Below, in pieces: positions 25,824 through 34,509 of a stretch of 51,011 bases of DNA. The stretch comes from an uncultured Lentisphaeraceae bacterium (GTDB lineage: Bacteria; Verrucomicrobiota; Kiritimatiellia; RFP12; DVOR01): contig CASEMS010000007.1 of the NCBI GenBank assembly GCA_949288955.1, positions 1-51,011 on the forward strand, read 5' to 3'. The notes beneath the pieces are model-generated. The model saw nothing but the letters and a program-made list of their open reading frames with translations. It did no database searches and was not told the DNA's origin. The position numbers were made by a program, and so were the translations under genes. Position 1 is the stretch's first letter. Each line of letters opens with the position of its first letter.

Positions 25824-26546
25824 ATGAGCTGGATCAAGATTGAGACGACGTTGCCGCAGAAGCCGGAGACGATAAAAATCTCGGCGATTTTGCGAAAAAA
25901 GCCGGCGGAGGTGGTTGGGGCGTTGGTGGTGCTGTGGTGCCTGACGGATGGGCTGACGGAGGATGGGTTCTTGCAGTATTACGGGCGGCGGGAGATTGAC
26001 GGGGCGGTGGGGATGCGTGGGTTCTGCGCGGCGTTGGAGGCGGTGGGGTGGATTGAATTGGGCGATGATGGTGCGAGGCTTGTGAATTATGGGAAGCATA
26101 ACGGGCGGAGCGCGAAGTGTCGTGCGGAGACGGCGCGGCGGGTGGGGCGGAAGCGTGCGCGGGGCGTTACGGAGGTAACGGAAGGGGAGGGGGAATGTAA
26201 CGTCGATTGCGTTACAGGTGTAACGGCGGCGGCGTTAGCTAGAGAAGAGAAGAGGAGAGAGTACTCTCTGGGAGAGAGTACTCAACGCGCGGGGCGCGTT
26301 ACATCGACCCCCTCTCCCGGTGGTTTTGTCCCTCCGTCGGAGGGGGAGGTGCGCCGGGTGGCGGGGGAGGCGGGGATGGATGTGGGGGAGGCGGGGAAGT
26401 TTTGGCTTTGGCAGCAGGCGCGTGGGTGGCGTGGGGTGGTGGATTGGCGCGCGGCGTTGGGGCTTTGGATGGAGCGTTCGGGGGGGCCTGGCGGGGATGG
26501 GGAGGCGCCGGTGCGGGTGACGCGGGCGGATGTGGAGGTGGGGTGA
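25824..26546 (+). CDS. Phage replication protein with DnaD/DnaT-like N terminus
   Basis: The protein has 240 residues. The opening MSWIKIETTLPQKPETIKIS is characteristic of phage replication-initiation proteins with a winged-helix first domain (about 1-95: VVGALVVLWCLTDGLTEDGF). The C-terminal part (about 175-225, KFWLWQQARGWRGVVDWRAA) resembles the DnaT/DnaD-type end that contacts ssDNA or a helicase loader. The start at 25824 follows GAAGG; an upstream ATG at 25809 adds five residues. It lies just before the DnaB-like helicase, as expected for a primosome pair. Confidence 0.75.
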   Translation: MSWIKIETTLPQKPETIKISAILRKKPAEVVGALVVLWCLTDGLTEDGFLQYYGRREIDGAVGMRGFCAALEAVGWIELGDDGARLVNYGKHNGRSAKCRAETARRVGRKRARGVTEVTEGEGECNVDCVTGVTAAALAREEKRREYSLGESTQRAGRVTSTPSPGGFVPPSEGEVRRVAGEAGMDVGEAGKFWLWQQARGWRGVVDWRAALGLWMERSGGPGGDGEAPVRVTRADVEVG

Positions 26547-26562
26547 TGGTGGCCGGAATGGA

Positions 26563-26665
26563 AATCACAAAGGGCACAAGGGGTGTGGGGCGCTGCCCCA
26601 CGCCCCGGCAGGGAGCGCGGCTCCCTGCACCCCGTGGGCGCGCCTGCGGCTTGCCCTTGAGGACG
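26563..26665 (+). repeat. Double-hairpin repeat between replication protein and helicase
   Basis: AATCACAAAGGGCACAAGGG is followed by GTGGGGC-gct-GCCCCAC (26585-26601), then a GCAGGGAGC-gcg-GCTCCCTGC hairpin and a GCGCGCCTGCGGCTTGCCCT tail. Confidence 0.8.
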
Positions 26666-26727
26666 CGTGAATGGTGAATGGTGCGCCCCTGGCGGGGCGA
26701 CGGGCGAAACGGAAGGGATTGGTTGGC

Positions 26728-28341
26728 ATGGGTGAGCGTGATTTTGGGAAAACGGTGGGCGCCGGGGTTGGGGATGGGTCGGCGGAGGTGGAGCGTTGCC
26801 TGATCGGGGCGGTGTTGGTGGAGCCTGCGTTGGCGATGGGGGTGTGCGAGAAGCGTGGGGTGGATGAGGGGTGGTTCACGGTGCCGGAGTGCCGGGAGGT
26901 GTGGCCGGTGTTGGCGCGGATGTGGCGTGGGAGCGGGGTGATCGACGCGGCGGTGCTGGGGCGGGAGCTGGGGCGCGCGGGTGCGCTGCGGTGGCTGTCG
27001 GGGTGCATGGAGCTGTGTGTGAGCGCGAAGCATGTGGGGGCGTATGTGGAGCGTTTGGCGGCGGATCGGCTGACGCGTGCGGTGGTGGCGTTGGGGCGGG
27101 ATCTGATGAAGGACGCGGGGGAGCTGGGTGGGCAGGCGGCGTTGGAGCGTGCGGAGGGTGCGTTGGCGGCGCTGCGGGAGGCGGAGAAGGCGAGTTACGG
27201 TGGGTTTGCGACGGTGGGGGATTTTGAGCAGTCGATTGTGTCGGATTATGAGTTGGTGCGTCAGAGGCGGATTGTGGAGGGGGATTTGAAGTTTTTCACG
27301 GGGTTGCGTTTGCCGTGGGATGTGTTGAATGTGAAGTATACGGGGGTGAAGCCTGGGATTCATATCGTGGCGGCGCGGCCGAGTCAGGGGAAGACGGCGA
27401 TCGCGGTGTGCATGAGCGGGGGGTTGGCGTTTGATGGGGTGCGGCAGTTGTTCTTCAGCGTGGACATGCATCCGCGGTTGTTGGCGGAGCGTTATGGGGC
27501 GTTGTTTGGGCAGGTGAGTTTGCCGAAGCTGAACTTTGGGGGGAGCCGGGCGGACATCGAGAAGTTGAAGGCGGGTTTGTGGCGGGTGCGTCATGCGGGG
27601 GCGCCGGGGCGTGAGGGGGCGCATCCGGACAATATTTTGATTTCGGACGCGTGGCGGGTGGACCGGATGGTGGGGGAGATCCACCGGGCGGTGAAGTATG
27701 ATGGGGTGCGGTGTGTGTGGGTGGATTATCTGCAGATTTTGAGCGGGGATCGGGAGTATCGGACGCATAAGGAGGAGATTGACGCGGTGTTGGCGCGGTT
27801 GAAGCAGACGGCGTTGGGGTTGGGGATCCCGATTTTTTGTCTGGCGCAGTTGAATCGTGAGAATGGGAAGGATCCGAGTCGGGAGCCGCAGTTGACGGAT
27901 TTGGGGGATAGTGGGAGCATTGAGCGTGAGGCGAGCACGGTGTTGATGTTGTGGAAGGATCCGGCGGTGCGGAAGGCGTGGGACGAGGCGCCGCCGTTGG
28001 ATTTGGCGTTGGGGCAGGAGAGTCTGGCGGAGAAGTTGGAGCCGATGTGGCTGCTGTTGCTGAAGAATCAGCAGGGGGCGACGGGGCGGGCGCCGTTTGT
28101 GTTTTACAAGAATTATTTTATGTTCCGGCCGGGGGATCATTCGGCGCGGCCGGTGTTGAGTCGGGATAAGAGTGGGCGGGTGATCAAGGAGGATCGGGGG
28201 CCGTTTTTCGGGAAGATCCGGGATGATTTCTTGGTGCTGACGAAGGGGGATGGGACGGGGTTGGATGATTATCTGGAGAAGGTGGGGGCGTTGGGGTTTC
28301 GTGGGCTTGAGAACTTGAACCGGCGGGAGGTGCGGGAGTGA
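26728..28341 (+). CDS. Replicative DNA helicase, DnaB-like
   Basis: The protein has 537 residues. The N-terminal helical domain (about 18-125, EVERCLIGAVLVEPALAMGV) precedes a RecA-like ATPase domain with Walker A RPSQGKTAIAV (about 218-228), Walker B VWVDYLQIL (about 330-338) and an LAQLNRE segment (about residue 371) like the sensor region of DnaB. The end shows KNQQGATGRAPFVF, a DnaB-type motif. I chose the ATG at 26728, with GGAAGGG upstream; the longer frame runs into a repeat. It would unwind the phage replication fork together with the preceding gene product. Confidence 0.9.
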   Translation: MGERDFGKTVGAGVGDGSAEVERCLIGAVLVEPALAMGVCEKRGVDEGWFTVPECREVWPVLARMWRGSGVIDAAVLGRELGRAGALRWLSGCMELCVSAKHVGAYVERLAADRLTRAVVALGRDLMKDAGELGGQAALERAEGALAALREAEKASYGGFATVGDFEQSIVSDYELVRQRRIVEGDLKFFTGLRLPWDVLNVKYTGVKPGIHIVAARPSQGKTAIAVCMSGGLAFDGVRQLFFSVDMHPRLLAERYGALFGQVSLPKLNFGGSRADIEKLKAGLWRVRHAGAPGREGAHPDNILISDAWRVDRMVGEIHRAVKYDGVRCVWVDYLQILSGDREYRTHKEEIDAVLARLKQTALGLGIPIFCLAQLNRENGKDPSREPQLTDLGDSGSIEREASTVLMLWKDPAVRKAWDEAPPLDLALGQESLAEKLEPMWLLLLKNQQGATGRAPFVFYKNYFMFRPGDHSARPVLSRDKSGRVIKEDRGPFFGKIRDDFLVLTKGDGTGLDDYLEKVGALGFRGLENLNRREVRE

Positions 28342-28677
28342 GTGGGGTTGGGGACCACGGATGGCGCGGATTGGCGAGGGATTTTGGGTCGGCTGCCGCC
28401 GACGGGACGACGAAATGGAAACGCAGATTGCGCAGATTGGCGCAGATTTGGGGCGTGCTGGCGCACGCGGGACTGCCAGGATGGAGGGGGGACCACGGAG
28501 GGCACGAAGGGGTGCACGGAGGGACACGAAGGATGACGGGACGCACAAAGTGCACAAGGGGCGCAAAGGCGCGGGGCGCTGCCCCGCACCCTGCCAGGGA
28601 ACGTGGTTCCCTGGACCCTGGCGCGCCTGCGGCTTGCCTTTTCGGGACGACGGAATGATGGATTGGAGGGCTGAGGG
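28342..28677 (+). repeat. Modular repeat cluster after the helicase
   Basis: About 335 bases without a gene. It has GCGGATTGG modules, a GTCGGC-tgcc-GCCGAC hairpin, CACGGAGGG modules and a double-hairpin element with GCGGGGC-gct-GCCCCGC (28571-28587) and CCAGGGAAC-gtg-GTTCCCTGG (28594-28614). The same modules appear at 1-600 in the host region. Confidence 0.8.
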
Positions 28678-29046
28678 ATGCCGGATTGGATGAAGTACAA
28701 CCATGTGAGGCGGTCGGTGGCGGCGACGGGGATGGTGGTGGAGGCGCGGCCGGGGCGTGCGTGCGCGGATTGCGCGCTTTGGCGGGCGTGGACGCCTGGG
28801 GATGAGCGGTGCGGGGTGTGCGTGCGGTGGGGGGGATTGACGACGCGGGATGGTTGGGCGGGGGTGTGTGGTGGTTTTTTGGAAATCACGAAGGGCACGA
28901 AGGGTGTGGGGCGCTGCCCCACGCCCCGGGAGGGTGCACGGCTCCCTCCACCCCGTGGGCGCGCCTGCGGCTTGCCCTTGGCGGACGGGACGAACGAGGG
29001 GGATACACAGGGGCGTGGTGGGGTGCGGTTGTTTGATTTTGGCTGA
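28678..29046 (+). CDS. Small Cys-rich protein whose 3-prime end is made of repeat element
   Basis: The frame has 122 residues. The first 66 or so look like a gene product with two CxxC pairs (CADC and CGVC), possibly zinc-binding. From about residue 68 the frame is encoded by a double-hairpin repeat (28880-28985) and continues to the stop. The original end was probably replaced or extended by the repeat. No family recognised. Confidence 0.55.
   Translation: MPDWMKYNHVRRSVAATGMVVEARPGRACADCALWRAWTPGDERCGVCVRWGGLTTRDGWAGVCGGFLEITKGTKGVGRCPTPREGARLPPPRGRACGLPLADGTNEGDTQGRGGVRLFDFG
28880..28985 (+). repeat. Double-hairpin repeat inside the 28678 frame
   Basis: AAATCACGAAGGGCACGAAG, then GTGGGGC-gct-GCCCCAC, a second weaker hairpin and the GCGCGCCTGCGGCTTGCCCT tail. 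It is a near copy of 26563-26665. Confidence 0.8.
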
Positions 29047-29100
29047 TCGGCGGGTGCCGGTTGGTTTTGTTTGGACTGAACGAGACGGAAGGAGTGAGCG

Positions 29101-29385
29101 ATGAATTGGTTGCAGAGGCGGTTTTTCGAGCGGCGTGCGCGTGAGGCGGAGGCGTGGGCGTTGCGGCGTTTGGCGGAGGGGGATGGCGCGCTTGGGGAGC
29201 TGATGGGGTTGTCGGCGGGGCAGCGGCGGGCGGTGTTGGGGGTGTTGCAGCGGGTGATCGATGGGCGGGTGGCGATTTTGGCGCGGAGCGTGGATCTGCC
29301 GGAGGGGGCGTTGCGTGAGGCGCGTGGGGCGATCATGGGGCTGGAGGATCTGGCGGAGGGGCTGCGTGGGTTGTGGCGCGAGTGA
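29101..29385 (+). CDS. Small helical phage protein
   Basis: The protein has 94 residues, is predicted all-helical and begins NWLQRRFFERRAREAEAW. AAGGAG lies upstream. Its stop codon lies in the loop of a perfect 15-bp hairpin (29366-29400) that marks the junction with a palindromic repeat. No family recognised. Confidence 0.7.
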   Translation: MNWLQRRFFERRAREAEAWALRRLAEGDGALGELMGLSAGQRRAVLGVLQRVIDGRVAILARSVDLPEGALREARGAIMGLEDLAEGLRGLWRE

Positions 29386-29400
29386 CGCGCCACAACCCAC
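29366..29400 (+). repeat. Junction hairpin spanning a stop codon
   Basis: GTGGGTTGTGGCGCG-agtga-CGCGCCACAACCCAC: the left arm is coding sequence of the gene ending at 29385, the loop holds the TGA, and the right arm is its inverted copy. Three bases later the element phrase AAGTTTGGAGG begins. Confidence 0.85.
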
Positions 29401-29402
29401 GC

Positions 29403-29648
29403 GGAAGTTTGGAGGCTTGGCGGTTTGGAGGCTTGGCTTCTTCCCGGTGGGGCTCCGCCCCACGCCCTGCAAGGGGCGCTGCCCCTTGACCCTGGCAGGG
29501 AGCACGGCTCCCTGCACCCCGGGGCGCGCCTGCGGCTTGCCTTGTCGGCTGTCGAGCCAGGGCGGGTTACCGTCTGCGGGGCGACGGGCTGGGCTTGACG
29601 TCCGCGGCTCCTCCAAACTTCCAAGCCGCCAAGCGTCCAAACTTCCGA
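29403..29648 (+). repeat. Palindromic element with inverted terminal arms
   Basis: The left arm GGAAGTTTGGAGGCTTGG begins at 29403 and the right arm ends CCAAACTTCC near 29646. Between the arms lie a GGGGCTCCGCCCC hairpin, a copy of the double-hairpin module and short GC-rich inverted repeats. No gene is seen to 29809 apart from the tail-fibre start region. Confidence 0.8.
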
Positions 29649-29809
29649 AAATAATCGGGATGTCCGGTTTTTTTGCGTTTGCGGGGGTGGTTTTGGGCGG
29701 GGTGGTTTGGGATGATGGGGGCGAGGGGCGCGTTGCGCCCGGTGAATCGTGAATCGTGGATTGTGCGCGCGGCGGGCCGCGCGACGGAGCGTCGAAAGGA
29801 TCGTGCGTG

Positions 29810-31474
29810 ATGGGTCAGGCGGAGCGGTTTTATCCGGAGGGGCGTTTGGGGCGTGATTGCGCGGCGGTGCGTGAGGCTGCGGCGCGTGCGGAGGCTGCGG
29901 CGGAGGCTGCGGCCTCGGCGGCGAGCAAGGCGTATGTGGACGAGGCGGTGAAGGGCGCCGCCTCGGAGGCGGCGCTGGAGGCGCACGCCGGGCGCACGGA
30001 CAACCCGCACGCCGTCACCGCCGGGCAGGTGGGGGCGCTGACGGAAGCCGAGGCCGACCTGCGCTACCCGCACTTCCGCGACGAGGCGGACGCCGCGGGC
30101 GTCGGCCAGGGCAACCACGGCAGGAACGTGCTGGCCAGCCAGAACGGCGAGGACGGCGGCTTCTACGTGGCGCATGGGGCGAACAACGGGCCGAACAGGA
30201 AGGCTTGGATGGCGCAGTACCAGGGAACCCGCATCCGCGTCTACGGCGCCGAGGCGGGTACGCCCATCGACTACGTGCTCGACCCCGACCCCGACCAAGG
30301 CGGCGACCCTAGCGACGTGGTGGCGCGCAAGCGGGACATCGCGGCGCACGACACGGACGAGGGGGCGCACGCGGACATCCGTGAGGCCATCGCCGAGATC
30401 GAGCGGATTCCCGGGCCGCAAGGCCCGCAGGGGCCGCAGGGTGAGCCCGGCCCGCAGGGCCCCCAAGGCGAGAAGGGCGACACCGGGCCCCAAGGGCCAA
30501 AGGGCGACCCCGGCGCGGATGGCGCGGACGGTGCCCAAGGCCCGCAGGGTGAGCCCGGCCCGCAGGGTCCCGCGGGCCAGGACGGCGCGGATGGCGCGCA
30601 AGGCCCACAGGGCCCCAAGGGCGACCCCGGCCAAGACGGTGCGAATGGCGCGCCCGGCGCGGCCGCAACCGTCGCCGTCGGCTCCGTCACCACCCTCGAC
30701 CCCGACGAGGAGGCCACCGTCACCAACTCGGGCACGCCCAACGCCGCCATTCTCGACTTTGCCATCCCCCGCGGCGCGAAGGGCGACAAGGGCGACACGG
30801 GCGCAACCGGCCCCCAAGGCGAACAGGGCCCGCAGGGCGAGACCGGCCCGCAGGGTCCCGCGGGCCAGGACGGCGCGCAAGGCCCCAAGGGCGACCCAGG
30901 CGCGGACGGCGCGGACGGGGCGACGGGGCCGCAGGGCCCGCAGGGGCCTCAAGGCCCGCAAGGGGAGAAGGGGGAGAAGGGGGACACGGGCCCGCAGGGG
31001 CCTGCGGGTGCGGATGGGGCGGATGGGGCGGACGCGGCCATCACGGGCGCGACGGCGACGGTGGACGGCACGACGGGGACGCCTTCGGTGGCGGTGAGCG
31101 TGGGGGGGACGCCGGGTGCGCGGACGTTCGCGTTCGCCTTCAGCGGGTTGAAGGGGGAGCGGGGTGCGACGGGTGCGCAGGGGCCTCAGGGGCCGAAGGG
31201 TGACCCTGGGGACGCGGCGAGCCTGACGTTGGATCCGGAGGGTGGCTTGGAGATGGGGCCGAATGGGCTTCGGGTGAGGCTTTACGCGGGGCTGTCGTGC
31301 TCGGTGGATGGGCTGCAGGTGGCGGCGTTGCCGCCGTTGGGCACGAAGATGAATCCGAATGGGGTGTTTCTGGATTTGGGGTCTTCGTCGTCGGGGCTGG
31401 AGTTGCAGTCCGGGGCGACGTTGGCGGAGGTGGTGGCGGCGTTCAATCTGTTGGTTTCGATTTTGCGTGGTTGA
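29810..31474 (+). CDS. Collagen-like phage tail fibre
   Basis: The protein has 554 residues. An Ala-rich helical N terminus precedes [20 protein letters not shown], a motif common in tail fibres. Two or more blocks of collagen-type Gly-X-Y repeats (about 203-285, 325-405, 450-465; [14 protein letters not shown] and [14 protein letters not shown]) are separated by beta-rich modules. The C terminus is a globular knob (about 470-554). GAAAGGA lies 9 bases before the ATG. Codons in the collagen core end mainly in C, whereas both ends of the gene prefer G, which suggests domain exchange. Confidence 0.85.
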   Translation: MGQAERFYPEGRLGRDCAAVREAAARAEAAAEAAASAASKAYVDEAVKGAASEAALEAHAGRTDNPHAVTAGQVGALTEAEADLRYPHFRDEADAAGVGQGNHGRNVLASQNGEDGGFYVAHGANNGPNRKAWMAQYQGTRIRVYGAEAGTPIDYVLDPDPDQGGDPSDVVARKRDIAAHDTDEGAHADIREAIAEIERIPGPQGPQGPQGEPGPQGPQGEKGDTGPQGPKGDPGADGADGAQGPQGEPGPQGPAGQDGADGAQGPQGPKGDPGQDGANGAPGAAATVAVGSVTTLDPDEEATVTNSGTPNAAILDFAIPRGAKGDKGDTGATGPQGEQGPQGETGPQGPAGQDGAQGPKGDPGADGADGATGPQGPQGPQGPQGEKGEKGDTGPQGPAGADGADGADAAITGATATVDGTTGTPSVAVSVGGTPGARTFAFAFSGLKGERGATGAQGPQGPKGDPGDAASLTLDPEGGLEMGPNGLRVRLYAGLSCSVDGLQVAALPPLGTKMNPNGVFLDLGSSSSGLELQSGATLAEVVAAFNLLVSILRG

Positions 31475-31492
31475 TCGAGGAAGGAGTTTGGG

Positions 31493-31843
31493 ATGGCGCG
31501 GATGATTGTGATCGAGCGGCGGCGGCAGGTGGTTCGGGAGGCGCAGGGCGGGGGCGGGGCGTCGGAGCCGACGGCGCAGGAGGACACGGTGTTGCGGTGG
31601 CATGGGGGGTGCAGTGTGCTGACGGTGACGCCGGTGGGTGCGCTGACGGTGGAGGCGGCGGGGTGGCCGGAGGGGCGGCAGCTGTTTGTGCGGCTGGTGT
31701 TGGGGGCGGACGCGTCGCTGCCGGAGGGGGTGCGTTTGGTGGGGTATGGGTCGTTGCAGACGGCGACGACGTATCAGGCGACGGCGTGGTGCGTGGGGGG
31801 GACGATCTATCTTTCGCCGATCGTGGCGGAGGAGGGGGAATGA
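31493..31843 (+). CDS. Small phage protein after the tail fibre
   Basis: The protein has 116 residues, beta-rich in the second half (GCSVLTVTPVGALTVEAAGW). AAGGAG lies upstream. Its stop overlaps the next start. It may be a fibre assembly or accessory virion protein; no family recognised. Confidence 0.65.
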   Translation: MARMIVIERRRQVVREAQGGGGASEPTAQEDTVLRWHGGCSVLTVTPVGALTVEAAGWPEGRQLFVRLVLGADASLPEGVRLVGYGSLQTATTYQATAWCVGGTIYLSPIVAEEGE

Positions 31844-32970
31844 TGAGGGGTTTTGTGGGCCTCGGCGTCCGCGCCTTTGTTTTGTTGCTGTGGGCTTTGC
31901 CTGCGGTGTTGTCTGGGCAGGGGGAGGCGCTGCGGGCGCCGCGTCCGGATGTGAGTTTGGGCGGGGCGCCGCGGGTGGGGTGCGTGTTTTACCCGCCGCC
32001 TGCGGCGGTGCGGGTGTCGGATTTCCCGGGGCAGGGGCTGGATTTCGAGGTGTGGGAGGATCTGCGGGAGGCGACGTTCGTGGCGTGGACGCGGTTTGAG
32101 AACGCGCGGGTCGCGTTGGGGCAGTGGCTGACGGTGGAGCCGATCGTTCGGGGGCGCGCGCCGGCGGAGGTGTTTCTGCGGGTGCCGCGTGGTGTGGGGA
32201 GCGTGGTGTTCGAGGGGGTGTCGGAGGCGTCGGCGGTGGGGACGAACGGCGTGGGGAGGGTGGCGTACAACCTGACGTGCGACGGGGAGGTGTCGGTCGA
32301 TTTCGGGGCGGGGGCGACGGCGTTTGGCGCGGGGGAGCATTTGGGGGTATCGGCGGATGGTGTGCCTGGGGCGGATGTGTCGGTGGAGGCGGGGACGAAT
32401 GTGACGTGGAGCCTGTATGCGGGGCGGCCTCGGGTGCGGCGGCGTTTCGTGGGGGATGCGGCGAAGGCGGGCTTGGGCGTCGAGGGGGAGACGGCGGGGT
32501 GGCATTGCCGGGTGGCGCGGCTGGGGGTGGGGACGAACGGCGTGGCGCGGGTGGAGTATGATTTCGTTTACCCGGATGGGCGGCGGGGCTCTTGCGTGAG
32601 CGGGTTCGACCTTGGGGGTGCGGGGGCGGTGCTGGGGCCTGCGCGGTGGCATCCGTTCATGGTGTGCACGCTGTTCGGCAACACAGCGGACTTCGTGGTG
32701 GATGTGGAGCACCCGGAGGTGCGGCTGTGGGTGTGGGGGAAGAAGCTGTGGCGGCGGCGGTTGTCGGCGGCGGAGATCGAGGCAGTGGTGGCGGCGGACG
32801 CGCGGGCGTTGGTCGGGCTTGGGGAGCTGACTGAGGGGGATTTGGGTGCGGCGACGACGAACGGGGCGCCTGCGCGGCTGCGGGCGCGTGGGGCGGGCGT
32901 GGGCGGGTTGCCTGCGCCGGTGCCGTTGGATGTGCGTGCGGCGGGTTTGCCGGGGGAGGTTGGACGATGA
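31840..32970 (+). CDS. Exported phage protein of unknown function
   Basis: The protein has 376 residues. An N-terminal signal-like segment (GVRAFVLLLWALPAVLSGQG) precedes a mostly beta-rich body with repeated GTNGV...V.Y turns (for example VGTNGVGRVAYNLT and VGTNGVARVEYDF). An export signal is unusual for a virion protein and may mean a surface-expressed product of the lysogen. ATGA overlap at both ends. Not recognised. Confidence 0.65.
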   Translation: MMRGFVGLGVRAFVLLLWALPAVLSGQGEALRAPRPDVSLGGAPRVGCVFYPPPAAVRVSDFPGQGLDFEVWEDLREATFVAWTRFENARVALGQWLTVEPIVRGRAPAEVFLRVPRGVGSVVFEGVSEASAVGTNGVGRVAYNLTCDGEVSVDFGAGATAFGAGEHLGVSADGVPGADVSVEAGTNVTWSLYAGRPRVRRRFVGDAAKAGLGVEGETAGWHCRVARLGVGTNGVARVEYDFVYPDGRRGSCVSGFDLGGAGAVLGPARWHPFMVCTLFGNTADFVVDVEHPEVRLWVWGKKLWRRRLSAAEIEAVVAADARALVGLGELTEGDLGAATTNGAPARLRARGAGVGGLPAPVPLDVRAAGLPGEVGR

Positions 32971-33305
32971 AGGCTGAGGATGTGATCGCGTTCCGGGCGC
33001 GGTATGGGGAGGCGACGACGCCGGATGGGAAGCTGGACGCGTTGGCGGATCAGCTGGAGGCGACGGGGCTTTGCAACATTTCCACGCGTATGCACCTGAA
33101 GTCGTTGGAGAAGGATCTTGCCGACGGCCTGAAGGCGTTGGCGGAGAAGATGGAGCGGCTCCACGGCGTGCCGCGCTTCCGGGAGGACCCGTTGGGGTGG
33201 CTGCGGGGCAACTGGCAGTGGATGGTGATCTTTCTGCTGGTGGTGAAGCAGGCGGGGCTGGATGAGCTGGTGGGGCGGCTCTTCGCGTTGGGGGGCGGGC
33301 AATGA
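32967..33305 (+). CDS. Small protein with C-terminal membrane helix (possible holin or lysis accessory)
   Basis: The protein has 112 residues. The N-terminal two-thirds is helical (STRMHLKSLEKDLADGLKAL, coiled-coil-like), followed by one hydrophobic helix (WQWMVIFLLVVKQAGL, about residues 83-98). This layout matches haemolysin-XhlA-like or holin-accessory phage proteins, but the sequence is not diagnostic. ATGA overlap with the previous gene. Confidence 0.6.
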   Translation: MKAEDVIAFRARYGEATTPDGKLDALADQLEATGLCNISTRMHLKSLEKDLADGLKALAEKMERLHGVPRFREDPLGWLRGNWQWMVIFLLVVKQAGLDELVGRLFALGGGQ

Positions 33306-33467
33306 TTTTTGCAATGCACGGCGAGGGGGAACCGCGGATGGCGCGGATGGGGGCGGATTTTGGGTCGGCTGCCGCCGACGGGACTGCCAAGGGTTTGGAA
33401 ATCACAAAGGGCACAAAGGGCACAAAGGGTGGCGCGGCGTGGCCGCGCCGGGACGACGGAGGATTGG
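33306..33467 (+). repeat. Modular repeat
   Basis: It contains ACCGCGGATGGCGCGGATGG, the GTCGGC/GCCGAC hairpin, AAATCACAAAGGGCACAAAG and a hairpin GGCGCGGC-gtg-GCCGCGCC (about 33431-33449). The loop and position match the GGGGC-gct-GCCCC hairpins elsewhere, but the stem sequence differs. Confidence 0.75.
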
Positions 33468-33632
33468 ATGGTTGAGTTGTTGAAGAAGGTTTTGGCGCTG
33501 GCGCTGAGGGTGGCGGAGTGGCTGCCCGGGGTGCGGCGGGCGCGGCGGCGGCGCGAGCTGCGCGAGGCCATCGCGGAGCATGACGAGGCCAAGATGAACA
33601 GGATTTTTCAACAGAGGAGGGACAGGAAGTGA
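33468..33632 (+). CDS. Small amphipathic basic protein
   Basis: The protein has 54 residues: a hydrophobic N terminus (MVELLKKVLALALRVAEWLP) then a very basic segment (VRRARRRRELRE). GGAGG lies 6 bases before the ATG. It could be a pinholin-like or membrane-active lysis peptide; no family recognised. Confidence 0.55.
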   Translation: MVELLKKVLALALRVAEWLPGVRRARRRRELREAIAEHDEAKMNRIFQQRRDRK

Positions 33633-33859
33633 GTACGTGGCAAGATCGTGTGGCCGTGGAGGCTCATGAGTTGCGGGAGCGATTAGACAAGTTGGACGCG
33701 TTCCTCGACAAAGTAGTTGTCGACAAGGACGTCTCGCTTGACCAGTGGAACTTGTTGCGTCGGCAACGCGCGGCTATGTTTGACTATCTGCAGACGCTCG
33801 ACCGGCGACTGGAATTGGACGCGCACGACAGATTAGCGAAAGGGGGGAAGGCGAAATGA
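33629..33859 (+). CDS. Small helical-hairpin protein resembling Acb2/Tad1 anti-defence sponges
   Basis: The protein has 76 residues with a GTG start after a GAGGAGG region. Two helices with a short loop: WQDRVAVEAHELRERLDKLD then LLRRQRAAMFDYLQTLDRRL. The spacing RV-x-x-E...EL...KL.AFL ... LL..Q...M..Y...L..R matches, from memory, the large family of phage proteins that includes Acb2, which binds cyclic oligonucleotides and gcADPR to block CBASS and Thoeris. The match is by pattern only. It overlaps genes on both sides (4 bases each), inside a lysis-type gene group. Confidence 0.55.
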   Translation: MSTWQDRVAVEAHELRERLDKLDAFLDKVVVDKDVSLDQWNLLRRQRAAMFDYLQTLDRRLELDAHDRLAKGGKAK

Positions 33860-34113
33860 CCGAGCCCGATGTCTTGACCCCGCGTGAGGCGCACGGTTGC
33901 CTCTGTGTGCTCGCCGCCCTTGCCATCGCCGGGGCGATCCTCGCCGTGGTCCTCGCCGTCTGCGGGTGCCACACGTACACGGTGGTGCCGGCGGATTATC
34001 ACGCGGTGCCGGTGCGGCAGACGGGGGAGACGACCTACGAGCGGGCGGTGGAGGACGCGACGGGGTGGTATGTGCCGGATGCGTTGGTGTTGGAGATTTT
34101 GGACGCCAAGTGA
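33856..34113 (+). CDS. Small membrane protein or lipoprotein (possible spanin-like)
   Basis: The protein has 85 residues. A hydrophobic segment (LCVLAALAIAGAILAVVLAV) ends in CGCHTYTVVPADYHAVPV, resembling a lipobox with Cys near residue 36. The remainder is polar. A small outer-membrane lipoprotein such as an o-spanin is possible given the lysis-gene setting, but no partner i-spanin was identified. ATGA overlap with the previous gene. Confidence 0.6.
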   Translation: MTEPDVLTPREAHGCLCVLAALAIAGAILAVVLAVCGCHTYTVVPADYHAVPVRQTGETTYERAVEDATGWYVPDALVLEILDAK

Positions 34114-34149
34114 GCGTCCCTTGTGAAAGAAAGTGCCCGATTTCTTTCA
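34101..34149 (+). promoter_or_regulatory. Two adjacent hairpins before the holin-like gene
   Basis: GGACGC-caagtga-GCGTCC (34101-34119) holds the stop codon of the preceding gene. TGAAAGAAA-gtgcccga-TTTCTTTCA (34124-34149) follows 4 bases later. They may be an attenuator or processing site between lysis genes. Confidence 0.55.
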
Positions 34150-34192
34150 TAAGCGCGCGGAACGGGCGTTGCAACGAAAGGAAGTTTGCGTT

Positions 34193-34492
34193 ATGGACTG
34201 GCTGAGGAAGCTGTGGGATTGGATCAAGGGCGGCGTGAGGACGTTGCTGACGGTGGTGTGCGAGGCGGTGGTGGCGCGCGCGCAGGCGGTGGCGGAGGAT
34301 GGGGAGCTGGTGGATCTGTGCCTGGAGGCGGTGCAGGCGGCGGTGATGGAGGGGCTGACGGGGGAGAAGGCGTGGGTGTTCGCGCGGGAGCGGCTGGTGG
34401 CCGGGCTGAAGGCGGCGGGGCGGGAGCTGGGGGATTGCGCGATCGACACGGCGCTGCAGTGCGTCTATGACGCGTGGAAGCACCGGGGCTGA
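34193..34492 (+). CDS. Holin-like protein (LLH-type)
   Basis: The protein has 99 residues. An N-terminal amphipathic/hydrophobic helix (MDWLRKLWDWIKGGVRTLLT) is followed by helices reading DLCLEAVQAAVMEGLTGEKA and LGDCAIDTALQCVYDAW. The layout recalls LLH-family phage holins, where a membrane segment precedes a conserved helical tail. AAAGGAAG lies upstream. Timed membrane disruption at lysis would be its role. No endolysin was recognised nearby. Confidence 0.55.
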   Translation: MDWLRKLWDWIKGGVRTLLTVVCEAVVARAQAVAEDGELVDLCLEAVQAAVMEGLTGEKAWVFARERLVAGLKAAGRELGDCAIDTALQCVYDAWKHRG

Positions 34493-34509
34493 GCGAAAGG
34501 AGCGGAGCG

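Noticed and set aside
26299..29640. Minus-strand open frame of 1113 codons
   Set aside because: It is antisense to the helicase and repeats, rich in Pro, Arg and His, and has no motif.
29810..31474. Possible diversity-generating retroelement target
   Set aside because: No reverse transcriptase or template repeat was found in the window; the repetition comes from collagen-type codons.
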